DNA of 64,000 nucleotides. Source: Atkinsonella hypoxylon (taxonomy: Eukaryota; Ascomycota; Sordariomycetes; Hypocreales; Clavicipitaceae). The stretch spans positions 1 through 64,000 of the forward strand of contig JFHB01000177.1 of assembly GCA_000729835.1 (NCBI GenBank), written 5' to 3'. This document shows positions 9,863-23,600 of this stretch, piece after piece (positions within the stretch are counted from its first letter, which is position 1; each line of letters begins with the position of its first letter). The translations under genes and the position numbers were made by a program. The notes below the pieces were generated by a model. It did not search any database. It saw nothing but the letters and a program-made list of their open reading frames with translations, and was not told the origin of the DNA.

Positions 9863-12340
9863 AGAAATCGATACTAGGTTGCAAGCTTGGCTGTCTTCTA
9901 AGGGTATTTGCTTTAGCACCTCTTGCCCCTATATTCATGAACAGAATAGGCTAATAGAGAGAGCTATAAGGGTACTTCTAGACCGTTTGCGTGCTACCCT
10001 ACAGTGGTTACAATTACCTCTGTATCTATAGTCTTATATCCTTCCTGCTATAGTAGATTTAGTTAATACTACTGCGAATAGTACTAAACCACTAAGTCCT
10101 AAACAGCTATATCTAGCTGATTTAGAGCCTTCTAAGACCTATAAGCCTGATTTTACTAAAATAAGGGCTATAGGCTCCTATTGCGAAGTTCTAATTCCTT
10201 TAGAACAACAATCTAGGTTGCAGAAGCTAGCTAAAAGAACTATTCCTAGTAGACTTTTAGCTACGCTAGGTTCTAATGTATATCTAATATACATCCCCTC
10301 TAAACGAGCTATTATTAAGACTAGCTTCGTTAAAATTATAGAAGGAATAGGTCCTATTTCATAGGGCATCCCTAAGGTTCCTATTAGTTCTATAGTGGAT
10401 AATCCTTTAGAGGGAGAAATTAATAACTAGCAGCAATTAGAAGATAATTATACTCTTAAGTATCCTTATCCTAGTTATCTAGATGTGCTGAATTATCCAC
10501 TAGAACCTGTAGAAAATCAAGCTCTTCTACCAAGCAACCCTATAGAAGCTATAGAGGCCCCTAAAGCCCCTATATCTATAGAAGCCCCTTAGGCTAATAT
10601 AGAACCTATAGAAGCTAAAGCTGATGCTGATGCTATAGATTTAGATAGAGATATATTTTCCTTAATCAAGGATCTATGCTTTAAGGCTAGGACTAAAGCA
10701 GCTATTACTTCTAATAGTAAGGATGAACTTCCTAACACGTAGAAGCAAGCCCTAAAAAGCTCTGCTAAGCAGCATTAGATAGAAGCTACCTATAGCGAAT
10801 TTAAGCAGCTATTAGCTGCTAGAACCTTTAAATTTATAGGGAAAGACTAAGTACCTAAGGGCCAAAGAGTTCTAAAGAATAAGCTTGTTTATAGGCTAAA
10901 AAAGGATAAAGAAAATAATCCTATAAAATATAAGGCCTGCCTTGTTGCTAAGGGATTTATGCAAATAGAAGGTTAAGATTACCTAGAGACCTTTACTGCA
11001 ACTAGTATTCCTTCTAGCTAGCGTATATTATTAGCTCTTGCAGCTTTTAATAACTAGGAAGTCAAGTAAATCGACTTTATAGGAGCGTTTTTAAATAGCA
11101 AGCTAAAAGAAGCTATTTATATAGAAATCCTAGATAGATTCATTGAATTTGCAGAGCAAGCATCGCTATTAGTAGCTAAGCTACTAAAAAGCTGTAATTA
11201 TAGGCCTTCTAAAGACCAAGTAATTAAGCTAGAAAAATCCCTCTATGGTTTAAAGCAAAGTCCTAGAGAATAGCAGTAAATTCTAATAGAATTACTTCAA
11301 AAGCATAGATTTAAACCTCTTATATTAGACCCAGCAGTCTTTTATAACCCAGCTACATCTACGTATATTGCTACTTACGTAGATGACTATCTTCTAATTG
11401 GTCTAAATCTAAGCTATATCAACAAGCTAAAGAAGCTATTATATAAAGCTTATCCAATAGAAGATAGGGGACCAGCAGAATTCTTTCTAGGCGTTTAAAT
11501 CACCCGTAATAGGTCTAAAAGGTCTATTAAAATCTATTAATCTCAATATATCCTTGAAGCCCTAGAGAGATTTAAAATGCTAGATGCTAAGCTAGCTTCT
11601 ATCCCTATACAGCTGGGAATTCTAAAGCAACTAGTTACAAAACTTCTCTCTAAATCCAACTATAAGCTTTATTAGAGCATAATAGGTACTATAATGTATC
11701 TTATGTTGCTAACTAGAGCTAATATTGCTTTTTCCGTTCAGTGGCTGTTAACCTTCCTAGCTAAGCCCTATATAGAGCACCTAAACGCCTCTAAGCACCT
11801 CCTAAGGTACTTAAGTGGTACTAGAAGCTTTGCTATTATTTATAAGCATTCTATACCACTAGGGTCTTCTTCTAAAGCCTTTAATAACTCTATTAATTGC
11901 AAAGAAGTACTTAAGACCCTCCTTAGTTATTAGGATAGCGATTTTGCTGGTGACAAAGTCTCTTCTAAATCAACCTATGCTTATCTATATAAGCTAGCTA
12001 GTGGACCTATTAGCTGGAAATTGAAGAAAGCTAGTACTATTGCTCTTTCTATATTAGAAGCAGAGTCTAATGCATTATCTAAAGCTATTAGGGAATTAGA
12101 GTAGCTCTACAGCCTTTTTAAGGAGATAAAGCTACCTTTAACCCCTCCTATTCCTATTAGGTGTAATAATTAAGGCGCTATAGTTACTGCTTACAACCTA
12201 ACGTTATATAGTAGGACTAAGCACACCCTTTTAAAGTTTAACTACATTAGGGAAAAGATTTGTAAAGGTATAGCTAAGATTAGTTATATTAATACAAATT
12301 AGATGCCAGTAGATAGCCTAACTAAGCCTCTTGCTATTTA
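9863..12340 (+). pseudogene. A1 rest of integrase, RT and RNase H, broken
   Basis: Reading resumes after the TSD with the integrase core (CPYIHEQNRLIERAIRVLL, holding the catalytic Glu). RT follows, with an unmutated YVDDYLLIG at 11,376. The copia link to RNase H is seen in the open stretch 11,694-11,933 (MYLMLLTRANIAFSVQWL, then NASKHLLRYLSGT). RNase H ends with EAESNALSKA, TKHTLLKFNYIREK and DSLTKPLA near 12,336. A1 is the only A copy in the window that keeps both Asp of YVDD; A2, A3 and A4 have DN. The exact C-terminus is uncertain. Confidence 0.88.
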
Positions 12341-12644
12341 AAAGCATTAACAATTCATTAAGTTACTAGAGCTTTCTAGCTAGCTTATAAAAGCAACAAA
12401 AACACTTAAAAAATCGAAAAGCAACGAAAAACAGTTAAAAATCGAAAACAACAAAAACAATTAACAACAACTAGTTATATTCAACTATAACTACCCTAGA
12501 ATTGCTGGAATTAGTTATGTTATTAGTTATGTTATTTAGTCCTGTTATTAGTACTGTATTTCGTTAGTTGATTCTAACTTAGATATCCTTTAAAGGAGCT
12601 AAGTTGCTTATAGAACTAGTTACTTCTTACATTTCTAGAGGGAG

Positions 12645-13341
12645 TGTTAAAAATAAGCTACCCTATATAGCCTATTTTTTATGCCTACTAGTTGCTCTAT
12701 TACGTAACCCTTATTAGGTCTTATTACATTAATTTTTAGTAGAGATATTGCTGTTACTAGATGCAAAACATCTAGAATTAACTAAGGTAAAGTTGCCTAA
12801 CCTATAGTCAACTTTAACTGCGATTTTCTCTACAACTAGCAATAGTAGAAATTCAAGAAGTATACTATTTAAAAGCTAAGAATTAGGGCTATCTAATAGT
12901 ATAATTGTTAAATAGAGTTGCTTATAAGGGTTGCTTATTATTAGTGGAATTTGTTAAATTGTGCATATAGGCGTTTCGTTTATATAGCTGTAAGTCGATT
13001 TTTTTGTTTTTATATAGTAAATCTTTTTACAGAAATTATAAAGTAGCCTATAAGCCTCTTCTAGCGACTATAGCCTGCTGATATAGTTAGTAGGTCTATA
13101 AGGGACTGGAAAGATTTAAGATCCTACCCTTACTTGTTTGTTACAGCGCTCTTAATATAAGATACCACTATTATTATAGTTATCTACTGCCTCTACGTAA
13201 TCTATACTATACACTACAGCTTAATTTAGGCCGCTGCTGCTTCCACTACGTGATAATTGCTAGGAGCAATTACAGGTGCTAAATCTAAGAGACCACTACC
13301 CTCTTAGATATCTAGTCCTGTAATCCCTATTATTTTCAATA
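12645..13341 (+). repeat. A1 3' LTR
   Basis: 697 bp, starting TGTTAAAAATAAGC directly after the polypurine tract AGAGGGAG and ending TTTTCAATA. The next 5 bases, GTTAT, are the presumed TSD. Confidence 0.93.
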
Positions 13342-16300
13342 GTTATTATAAATTCTAAAGATATATATTACTGTATTCTACTAGAGTAAGTAATATATAT
13401 TGTCTTTAGAGACCTTAATGCTAGTTTTATCTATTATACTGCCTTTAAGGGTAAATTTATAGGTATAAGCGTAAATAGCATTTTCTATATTCTATACCTT
13501 TTCTTTAGCTCTATTAGTGTAGCAGTACTAACTATAGTCTTCTATAATAGGCCCTACATTAGTAATATTAATGTTTTCTTTAATTTCTATAGAAATTGTT
13601 AAAAATAAGCTACCCTGTATAGCCTATTTTTATGCCTACTAGTTGCTCTATCACGTGACCCTCATTAGGTCTTGTTACGTTGATTTTTGGTAGAGATATC
13701 GCTGTTACTAGATGCGAAACATCTAGAATCGACTAAGGCAAAGTTGCCTAACCTATAGTTAACTTTAACAGCGATTTTCTCTACAACTAGCAATAGTAGA
13801 AATTTAAGAAGTATACCATTTAAAAGCTAAGAATTAGGGCTTTCTAATGATATAATTGTTGGATAGAGTTGCTTATAAGGGTTACTTATTATTAGTAGAA
13901 TTTGTTAAATTGTGCATATAGGCGTCTCGTTTGTATAGCTATAAGTTAATTTTTTTGTTTTTATATAGTAAATCTTTTTGCGGAAATCATAAAGTAGCCC
14001 ACGAGCCCCTTCTAGCAACTATAGCCCGCTAATATAGTTAGTAGATCTATAAGGGACTAGAAAGATTTAAGATCCTACCCTTACTAACTTATTCGTTACA
14101 GCGCTCTCAATATAAAGATACCACTATTACAGTTATCTATTGCCTCTACGTGATTTAGTACTATACACTACAGCTTGATTTAGGCCGCTGCTGCTTCCAC
14201 TACGTAATAATTGCTAGGAGCAATTACAGGTGCTAAATCTAAGAGACCACTACCCTCTTAGATATCTAGTCCTGTAATCCCTATTATTTTCAAAAGAAAT
14301 AGTGCTAGAGATAAACTTATTAACTTTTAGGGTGCCTTTAGCACTTCTAGGCCTACTAAAAGTGCTATATAGGCAGCAGAAATTAAGTAACATAAGATAA
14401 GTTTTAATGTTGTTTAGCTCTATAGCTACTATATTACCTTTATAGTTATATTCTTACTCCTTAAACTTAGAACCTTTACTCTTAGCGTAAGAACTATTAT
14501 TGTAATTAATATATATATTAGAAGCAATATATTCTTCTTTAGGTTTAAATAGTAGTAGTATTATAGCTTAAGTGTAGTTACTATTGTTATTCTCTTCTTA
14601 GAATAGACTATCTAGGTTTACTAGAATTAATAATTCTAAACTACTAAAAAAAAAGAATAATAGTAGTAGATTTTCTATAGAAGGAACAAAAGGGGCTAGA
14701 AGTAGCTCTATAGAGGCTAGTTAGTTCTATAGGCTATAGGAATTTACTCTATAGGCAGTCTGTTGCCTTTAGTGTAGCATTTTAGTGTTTAACTATTAAA
14801 AGTAGCTAAACAACAGCCTAAAAGGATAAAAAGAGTAGTAGCTATAATAGCATTAATAAATTTATAAAGATTTTATAATGTATAAAGGTGTAAAGAAAGA
14901 TTATATAGTAAAAAGCATAAAAATTCGTAAAAGTAAAGGTAAATTTATAGAGAAAAGTAGATTAAAACAATAGTATATAGATTTATAGGTGTTTTCTTCC
15001 TAACCTTCTATAATTCTATAATATAGGTTAATTTTAATAGTTTTAATAATAATAAATAAAGAAATAAGGAAAGAGATACTAAGAGATTTAAATAATCTAT
15101 TATATAATAAAGGAAATTAAGACTTATAAGGAAAAGAGTTAGTAGTAAGCTTCTACTAGCTAATTTAGGTTTTCTAGTAGGCTATATTACCTTTTTAATA
15201 ACGCTAATACTTTTCTTCCTAATTTATAGAGTGTTTCTATAAATATTTATTTATAATTTTAAAAGTATTAACTTTAAGCTTATCTTTAGTAATCTATTAG
15301 TTATCTTTAGTAAAGAACTCTTTCTATTATATAAGGAATTCTAAATATAGCTTACTTAACCTACTATAGAAACATTAGATTTAATAGGCATAAATTTACT
15401 TAATTTCCTAATAGTTCTCTATACTAAACCCTTCTATTATAATTAGTAGCAGCAGTTACTCTTTTTAGTTAAAAGGGTCTTTACTCTATCTTAGCTTCTA
15501 AAGGTAAGTTACTAATACTACTAAGTATATATATAAATCTAGTAGAAAATCTAAGTAAAATAATAATAAGCTTACTTTTATAAGAACTTTATATAGCTTT
15601 ACTTATTAAGAAAACTATTTCTTTTTTAGCTTTCTTAAAAGTATATATCCTTAGTGTAATTATAGGTAAACTATATTTCTTACTTTAATATTAATAGGCT
15701 TATATTAAGCATTATATTTAATCTTACTTAAGGCATTTACTATACTAATAGCTGTTTCTACCTCTTGCTAGTATAGCTTCTAAAGTATAGCTATATTGCT
15801 TATATCTATTCTATTGCTAAAAACGTTATCTAATTAGATTAAATTAACAATAGTAGCTAGTTAGAAACTATATATAAGCTTATTTAGGGAAATTTCTATA
15901 CTAGCTGCTACTATATTATTAAGTTAGTGCTATAGCGCTAAAAGTATTACAGTCTATAGTATATTTAGATTTATAACTATATAGTATTAAACAGTAATAA
16001 TAACTATTTAATTTTTCTGTTTAGTTATTTTATCTATCTATAGGTAGTAAGCTGTAGCTATAAGCAATTTACTTCTAATTTAGGTAAATATACTTCTTTA
16101 AACGTTAAAAATAAACTTTAGATCTTAGTTACTTATAATCTACTTAGGAAGGCTTTAGTTTAATAAATATAGCATTTATAAGAGCAGTTCTACCTAAATT
16201 TCTACTGTATATATTATATACTTAAGTATAAGAATTATTTACTTACTAAATAAGTAATTTACTAAATATAGTAAGTTATAGAAGCTATATTTATCTTTTT

Positions 16301-18155
16301 GCTATAGAGTGTTTATTAAGCTAACTTTAGGTATATTAGTAATAAAATTAAGTAAAATTATATAGAAGAGCGTTAAAACTAACTCTAACAACCTTAATTC
16401 CTTTAGTAGCTTACTATAGTTAATTACATTTTCTTTATAGGTATAGCAGTAAGCAATATAGGTTTAAATCTACTTATATATCTATAGAAAGTAAACTACT
16501 TACAATTCTACTGCTATTCTATAGGCGCTAAAATAGCTTTAATTATTATAGACTATTTTAAGGATAAATTCTATAATCTTTATAGGTATATATAGTTAGA
16601 ATAAACCTTTTCTATTATAATAGTATAAAAGCCTATTATTTTATAAAGTCTATTTATACAGTAGAATCTTTAGTCTTTATTATTAATTTTACTAAGCTTA
16701 CTTTTTGCAAAAGTTCTTAATACTTTCTATAATTCTATTAAGCTTTAGATTAAAACTATAGCCTTAAATAATTTTCTCTTTTAAACCTTTATTTAATACT
16801 GCTATAGCGCTATATTCTTTAGTAAAAAATGCACTTATATTAAGCTTATTAAATTTACTGTTATAAGCTTTCTTTTAGTATAAAACTATAATTAGCAACC
16901 TAAAGAGTATATTTAGCACTATATTTAGTACTTTTAGTATATAGAAAACTCTTAGGTTAAATTGCAATAAATAATTAGCTACTTTAGCTAATTTTAGGTT
17001 AGCTTTATCTAGATCTATTATAGTAAGTAAGGTGTATTTAATAATTCCTTTTACTAGTAAGTAGTCTATAATAATATTAATAGTGTAGTAGTTAGATTAA
17101 ACTATTTTCTATAGCTTTTAGATACTTTATATAATTATAGCTACCTCTACCTTAGTTAATCTATAATACTTCTTTAGGTTAAAAGTGTATCTTAAGAGAA
17201 AGAGAATTAGCTAAAGCTAGTTATTTTTAATATTTTTACTAGGTATACTATAACTATTCTATTTACCTATAAGCTAAAAGATAAAGAGCCTAAATTCTTC
17301 TTTATAAGCGTTAACTTTAAAGAATAAATATTTACTAAAGTTATAGTGCTATAGAATAGTATTTTTATTAAGGTATACTTTTACTTCTTAAAATACCTTC
17401 TTTTCCTTAGGTTTTAGTAAAAACATTACTTCTTAGGCTTTCTTTTAGTATATTAGTTTTAGTAAACTATTAGCTAAGCTTTTCTTATAAAGCTTTTACA
17501 GTAAAGTAGTCTTTTATTTCTATAGTAAGTAAATTTATATATTAAACTATAGAATACTCTTCTATAAAAAGCTAGCTATACTAATAAAGGTCTTTAAATT
17601 TATAAGATCTACTAGAAACTTAAGTTTTTAAAAGGCTTTTAGCTTATTATTTATATTAGTAATTCTATTGCTGTTAATAATAAAACCTAACAGCTAAATA
17701 GCTAAGTAGTCTATAAATAACTTCTTTATAGCTATTATTAACTTATTTTTCTCTAGAATTAATAAAACTATATTAAGGTATATAAGGTAGTCCTTAGTAG
17801 AGTTAAAGAATATAATAATATTGTTAATATAGATTTATATAAAATATTAATACTTTTAAAATAATTAGTCTATATACTATTAAGTAAAGGCTAGTGCGTT
17901 CTTAAAGCTTATAAGCACTATATTTAATGCTTTTAATCCTTATTTTAATATTACTACTATATAAGACTAGTGCTTTTATCTTATAGGAAGCTAGTAGAAA
18001 AACCTTAATGTATTAAAGAGCAAAAATATCTTCTTACTATATATATTTGCTATAATGTTTAATTAATCTAGCAGGGGGTATACATTTAGTATTACTACAC
18101 TATTAAGTAGCCTTATATTAACTACAACTTATTCTTTCCTTTCTGTTAGGGTTTT
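13342..18155 (-). pseudogene. Gypsy D RT to integrase relic
   Basis: Read on the minus strand from 18,155, this gives KTLTERKE, then a VVV.I motif and YPLLD, then a stretch like the FKNSPAYVQ region of fungal gypsy RTs, then YINNIIIF at 17,820-17,831, a YIDD box with both Asp changed to Asn by RIP, followed by NSTKDYLIYL. This matches the fungal Ty3/gypsy RT group with a KGRVVVDIRGLN and SPAYVQRQID signature. The rest, down to 13,342, should carry RNase H and integrase, but it is so mutated that I could not place their motifs. A solo A LTR interrupts it at 13,597-14,295. Confidence 0.75.
13597..14295 (+). repeat. Solo A-family LTR in D
   Basis: 699 bp, TGTTAAAAATAAGC to TTTTCAAAA, with an exact 5-bp TSD GAAAT at 13,592-13,596 and 14,296-14,300. 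No internal region is present, so it is the scar of LTR-LTR recombination. Confidence 0.93.
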
Positions 18156-18236
18156 TGTTAAAATATATGTTAAAAATATATAAGGCTTTGTAATCCTAGG
18201 TTCAGTTGGATCGGTCCACTCTTTTGATTTTCAATA
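18156..18236 (+). repeat. S 5' LTR, hybrid end
   Basis: 81 bp, TGTTAAAATATATG to TCAATA, almost the same as 31,764-31,843. The last 8 to 10 bases follow the A-family LTR rather than the S 3' LTR. Much of it is free of RIP. Confidence 0.9.
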
Positions 18237-19177
18237 GGTTATGAGCCCGGAAGACCTATCTGCAAGCTGTTAGCCCGCTGAAATCTACTATTGTGTACTG
18301 TATTACCCACTAGAAGCTATATTGAGACCTGCGCTAGCAGCTATCGCTGCCAAAAATTAGTAGCTTGCTGGAAGCTATTAATACCTGCTGCACACACATC
18401 GCCAGCCACTATACTAGTGTTTTCATTCTGTCTACCCTATGCCTCCTGCACTAGTCCTATGCACCCTGTGTATATACACTTTTGAAGCTATTCTTAATAG
18501 CTAGGTTCTATTGTTGCGCAACATCAAAATATACACATCTGCACACATTACATTTGCACTGCAAATCGTTTTATTAGGCACTACTTAATTAATTATTTCC
18601 ATTAAGAAATAAGCTTAGCGCTGCACTATATCGCTTATTGTTGTTGTTATATTGTGCACCCTATGCACCTCTGTTAGTAGCTATACTACAATTTGTAGTG
18701 TACGCCTAACAGCTCTTATTGCTGTTAGATATTCCTGTGTTTTTAGTTGCAGAATTAATTTGTGTAGTAATCCTACTAGTTAGGATTTTAAAGTAGGAAT
18801 TAGCTAGATATCCCTAAATTAGCTGTGCCTAGGTCTCCACTGATTTATTAGAACCTAATTGGAGAAGAATCTCCTGAATTTTTTGGCTAAAAATAGCTAG
18901 GACCTATGTTTTATGCCTCTTACAACCGCTTGTTAATCTAGTCTACTATACAAATTGTATGCGTATATAGATCGCGATACAACGCAGCCTTTAGAGCCTG
19001 TTATACCTATTACAAAAGAAATTGGAGAAAAATCTTAGTATAATTTCTGAAAATATAGGGCACTTCTAGCCTATATTTAGTAAGAATTATTACTGTTATT
19101 TACTACTATTTCCACTGTAATTTAGCTATAATTAGCTATAAAAGAGCGTTAAATTAGCTACTTTTTAAACCCTTAAA

Positions 19178-20173
19178 ATAGCACTAAAAGGAACAGGCAA
19201 AGGAAAGAGCATAAGCCCTAAAAGGGGTAGTAGTTCTAGTACACTAGCTACAGCTGCTACTAGCTTTCTTAGTCCAGCAAGGTCCCCCCCTTAGCTAGTA
19301 GATTCCTCTTCTAATAAAGAAGATTATACAGCTAAGAAGGCTCTAAAGGAAGCTAAATTAGCTTCTAAAAGAGTAGTATAAGTCTATAATGTGTAAGCTA
19401 ATCTAAAAGCTTAAATAGATAAGCAATAAGAGACCCTAAATAGATTTATTAGGTATAGTGAAGCAAAACAAAGCTAAAATAAAGGTAATATAGCTAATTT
19501 ACTAAGTAAATTAAATACTATAATTACATCTATAGGTAATCTCTCTATAGGGTCTCCCTTTAAGGTAGTAGATCCTATTACTTCTAAGACTTCTAAAGTC
19601 TCTTTTAAAGTCCCTAAACCTTCTAGTTCCTCTAATAGTGCTACTTTTCTGCCTACTTTTAATAAAGGCACTATAAAAGAGTTAAATAAGAAGGTCTACT
19701 TTATTCTAGAGGCTGCTAAGCTAAAAGGCCCTAAAAATTTTAAACAGTAGAAGCAAGCTTTAACTATTTAATTTAAAGCACTAGAATTCCCTTAATTTAT
19801 TAATAATCCTAGTATAGCTAGTACTTTAGTAGATTTAGAACAAGCTATTATCCTTATAATTATAAGAGATAGTTGCTAATCTAGACCTTAAGCTGCTATA
19901 AGCTGGTATAAGTCCCCTGTAGATGCCTATAACGTTCTAGTTAGGCAGTATTTGCAGAGTGCTGAAATACAACATAGTACGCTATATACTAGTTATTACA
20001 ACTTATCGTTTTCGAACTATAAGGGATCTTTAGAGGCCTTTAATGCTGAATTTAATAATTTACTAGCTAGATTACAGCTCTGTAGTGTAGCTATTAATCC
20101 TATCGACTAGGTAAATCATTATATTGATGCTTTAAAGAAGAACTTCCCTAGCTGGGCTGAAAGGCAGCGATAT
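19178..20173 (+). pseudogene. A2 gag, N-terminal part, broken
   Basis: This corresponds to A1 1728 onward, with ATA in place of the start ATG. It is interrupted after the TSD GATAT by B2 and resumes at 26,362. Confidence 0.85.
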
Positions 20174-20687
20174 TATCAAAAGGGAGATAGAAGAGATAAC
20201 AGAAGAGAGAGAAGATGAAGAAGCTTCTAGTGTGTAGAAGAGTGTGAATTGCTTGCTTAATTCCTCTAACTTAGGAGGGAGGAAGCGGCCTATATATAGC
20301 TAATTCTAAGAGAGAAAGAAAGAGAAGAAGAGAAGGAAAAATAAGAAGGGGGATAGCTAGATACCCGAAAATCCTGCAGCTTATAGAGCGAGAGAATTCC
20401 AAGAGATGCTGAGTGATCTGTTGTACTGCCTCTATAAGAGGGGCTAATATTGGTGTGTGTAGAGCCCTATAACAAAGGAAAGATAACTAACTAGATAACC
20501 TCTGTTGTATTCTATCCTAGTCCACTACACCTACTTGTTTCCTACACTTAGTTGTTGTAACTAAGTTCCTTTGTTGTGCTACTGTTAGAGTAGTTATGCT
20601 AGTAACAGCTGTTGGAGCTAATGTTGCATAAAGCTAGCGATATTGGTATCGCTAGTGTTGTAGCTAGTGTTGAAGCTACTTTTGACA
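20174..20687 (-). repeat. B2 3' LTR
   Basis: 514 bp. On the minus strand it starts TGTCAAAAGTAGC at 20,687 and ends CTTTTGATA at 20,174, giving good terminal inverted symmetry. B1 has a different 3' terminus, CTCTCTGATA. Confidence 0.92.
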
Positions 20688-20699
20688 TACCCCCCTAGA

Positions 20700-23600
20700 T
20701 AGATTGTTGGTTAACAAGCTATCTATTCCTCTTTAGAGTCTTTAAGCTCTTCGAGCTTAACAAGACTTTCTACATCTATAAGACTAAGTTAATTACAGAA
20801 GGTAATAAATTTCTAACCAATAAGAGCTTTAGTAAGTCTATTAGCAACTATATTTACTGTTAGTATATAAGAGAGCTGGAAGAGGCCTTCTTTATAGGCC
20901 TACTGAAGCTAATAGTTGTAAACATTAACGTGTTTTAAAGCAGTCTTAATTCGAGGAATATCGAGAGTTACAAGACAAATTGTCTAAAGGTTATTACATT
21001 AGATAACAGGGGGTTAGTTGCTGATATCTAGCTTAAGACCTAATTGGTTAAGAAGCTTAGATATAGAGATTAAGTCTTTTGCTGTTGTAGAAAGAGCTAG
21101 AAGCTCTGCCTCTATAGAGGAAGTTGTAACTGTAGGTTGCTTAGTTGCTTACTAATTAATTGCTCCACTAAAGAGACTAAAGAAAGAGCCTTATAACAAT
21201 TTACAGGTTTCTTTATCGTTAGCGTAAGCAGCATTAGAAGCTACTACAAGCTCTTGTTGCTAGAGGTTGCTATTAGAGAATTAAATAGCAAGAAATCGAG
21301 TAAGAAAGAGGTAGATAACTACTCCTACAGCTACTTTATAGTGATATTTAGAGGGATTCTAAAGGTGCTTAAAGAGTCTAGATACAGCAAGAGCTATATC
21401 TAGCCTTGTTATTGTGGAAGGGTAGTTAATAGAACTAATAAGCTTCTAATACTAGTATATCTATTGAGAAGAGGCTTGTTGCTAGTTCCTTTTAAGTTAT
21501 TATTCTAGAATTAGGTAGGTTTTCTTAGGTATCTTTCTAGAGAGAAATTCGTTAGCAATTTTCTCTATATAAGAGTCTTATAAAAGCTAGGTCTTTTAAA
21601 GCTTTTAATTGCAAATAATTTAAATTCTAAGAAACTACTTTAAATCCCCTAGGATCTTTATCTTATAACTATCTTAAAGTCCTTATGCAATTCCTTATGC
21701 TTTATCCCTATTTTTAGATTGGAAGATAAGTACAATATTATCTATAAAGTAGAAGATAACTACTGTATCTAAAATTATAATATAAGGGTCTTCTATAACT
21801 ACCTATAGTTATAGTTTTTAAAGAGTTAAAGAGAGATCTTTCTACTAGAGATAGGGGGACCTCCTTAGGCTATATAAAGCCCTAAGAAGTAATAAAGCCT
21901 ATTCTAGTTTCTTAAATCTATTAGGATAATTAATATAAATAGTTTTATCTTAAAGACTATTAGTAAAGGCAGAGACAGCGTCTATTTAGATAGAATTAAG
22001 GTTAAATTTCGTTAGAATTACTATAAGGATTTAAAAGGATCTAGCTATAAGGGTTGCTGCATAAGTCTCTTTTAAGCTTATAGGTTAAAGATCTCCTCTT
22101 ATATAGATTTTAGCTTTAAATTAAGTAAGGTATCTATACTTATTAAATTTATACTTAAAGACCTAGGTAAGAGGAATTAGCTTATATCTAGTAGGAAGAT
22201 CTATAACTAGTGTTAATTAAAAGGTTCCCTTTTCCTAGTTATTGTTAAATTCCTTTATTGCTGCCTCTTTAAACTTATTAATAAATTAGTGTTATTGTAG
22301 CTCTTTCTAGTTCCTAGGTTTAGGGGGAAGAGTTTGTTAATAAAGTCTTTCCTTTATGCCTAATAGAAAGCTACTAGCAAAAGCAAAGTTAGAAGAATTA
22401 TAGGTAGTTAGTCTTACTAACCTATAAGGGTTAGTTAGTTGTAGAAGCTGTTAAGGAAGAGACTAAGGCTTTAGACTTAGTGTTAGTAACTAGGAAAGTT
22501 TCTGTTGTTGTAAAGGTTCTTTATCTATAGAGAGTTCTATAGAGAAAGTAAAGTCTTAGTATTCTTCTAGGTTTAAAATAAGTAGAAGCTGCACTTCTAT
22601 AAGTGTAGTTAGTTAGAAGTCTTTAAATTTAAAGGTTAATTTAATATATACTAGAAGCTGTATTTAAACCTCTTGTTAAATAGGTTGCTTTTTATATAGG
22701 TTATAGAAGGAAGATTCGTTAAAAGTAATATCTCTTACTCTTTTAATCTTGTTTTTTATTAGAATCTAGATATAGAAAATATTTAAGGAATTGTAACTAA
22801 CTAGGTAACTAATCTCTATATAGAGTAAAGTTTTAAGTTCTTATTTAGCTGTGTTCTTAAGAGCTTCTATTGTAAGAGGATAAGCTCTACAACTAAAGGC
22901 TTTAAGGAAAGAGATATCTAGCTTAAGGAAGCTAGAATATCTAGTATCCTTGTTGTTTTTAGAAAGCTAAGTGTAGAATACCTAAAAAGGGGTCTTCTAA
23001 TCTATGCCTTGTTAAGAGGTTCTATTATATAAGAACGTTGCTGTTTTCTAGAGTTTAGGCTATAATTTAGAAGGTAGATTTAAGGAAAGCTGTAAGGTCC
23101 TAGCTTTAGTAGCTATTATACCTCCTAATCTTTTAGCTTAACCGTTTTAGGCTAAGGTATATAGTGCTATTAGCTTGTCTTTAATTCCTTATTGCTGGAT
23201 CTAGGTTGTGTAGTCTTATTAAAGACCTCTTTTGTTGTCTTAATAGATAATATAGATATCTAGTTGCTACTGTCTCTTTATGTAGTTATTAAAGACTTTA
23301 AGCTTTAAGACTAACTCTTGTTAAGTTAAAGAAAATAAAGGATAATACGTAATTATCTTTATAAAATCATCCTTAATTAGGAGAGCTAAATTAGAACTGT
23401 TGTATCCTTATTCTAGTTTAAAGATATTAATAAAGACTTTCTAGAAGGGTTTAGGACTAGAGCCTAGAGGAGGTTCCTTATTAATTTTCCTAGTTGCCTT
23501 TAAAAGAGAATAAGCTTTACATTTAATTTTTATAAATCTAGTGATCTTAGCTCCTATAGTTGCTTCTACTAGATGTTTAAGAGCTTCCTTATTAAAATGC

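Larger units (their letters stand above)
577..13341 (+). mobile_element. Ty1/copia retrotransposon A1, RIP-degraded, with B1 nested in it
   Basis: A1 runs from a broken 5' LTR (577-757) through the primer site, a leader, gag, protease, integrase, RT and RNase H to a 3' LTR (12,645-13,341). The order integrase then RT marks it as copia. It is interrupted at 4,451-9,857 by element B1. The uninterrupted sequence is seen at the matching sites of A2 (about 28,090) and A3 (about 46,248). The 5 bases after the 3' LTR are GTTAT; the matching left TSD lies outside the window. The gag start ATG has become ATA and many CAA, CAG and TGG codons have become stops, so no protein can be made. Confidence 0.93.

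Noticed and set aside
10178..10369. 63-codon minus-strand frame
   Set aside because: Complement of A1 integrase.
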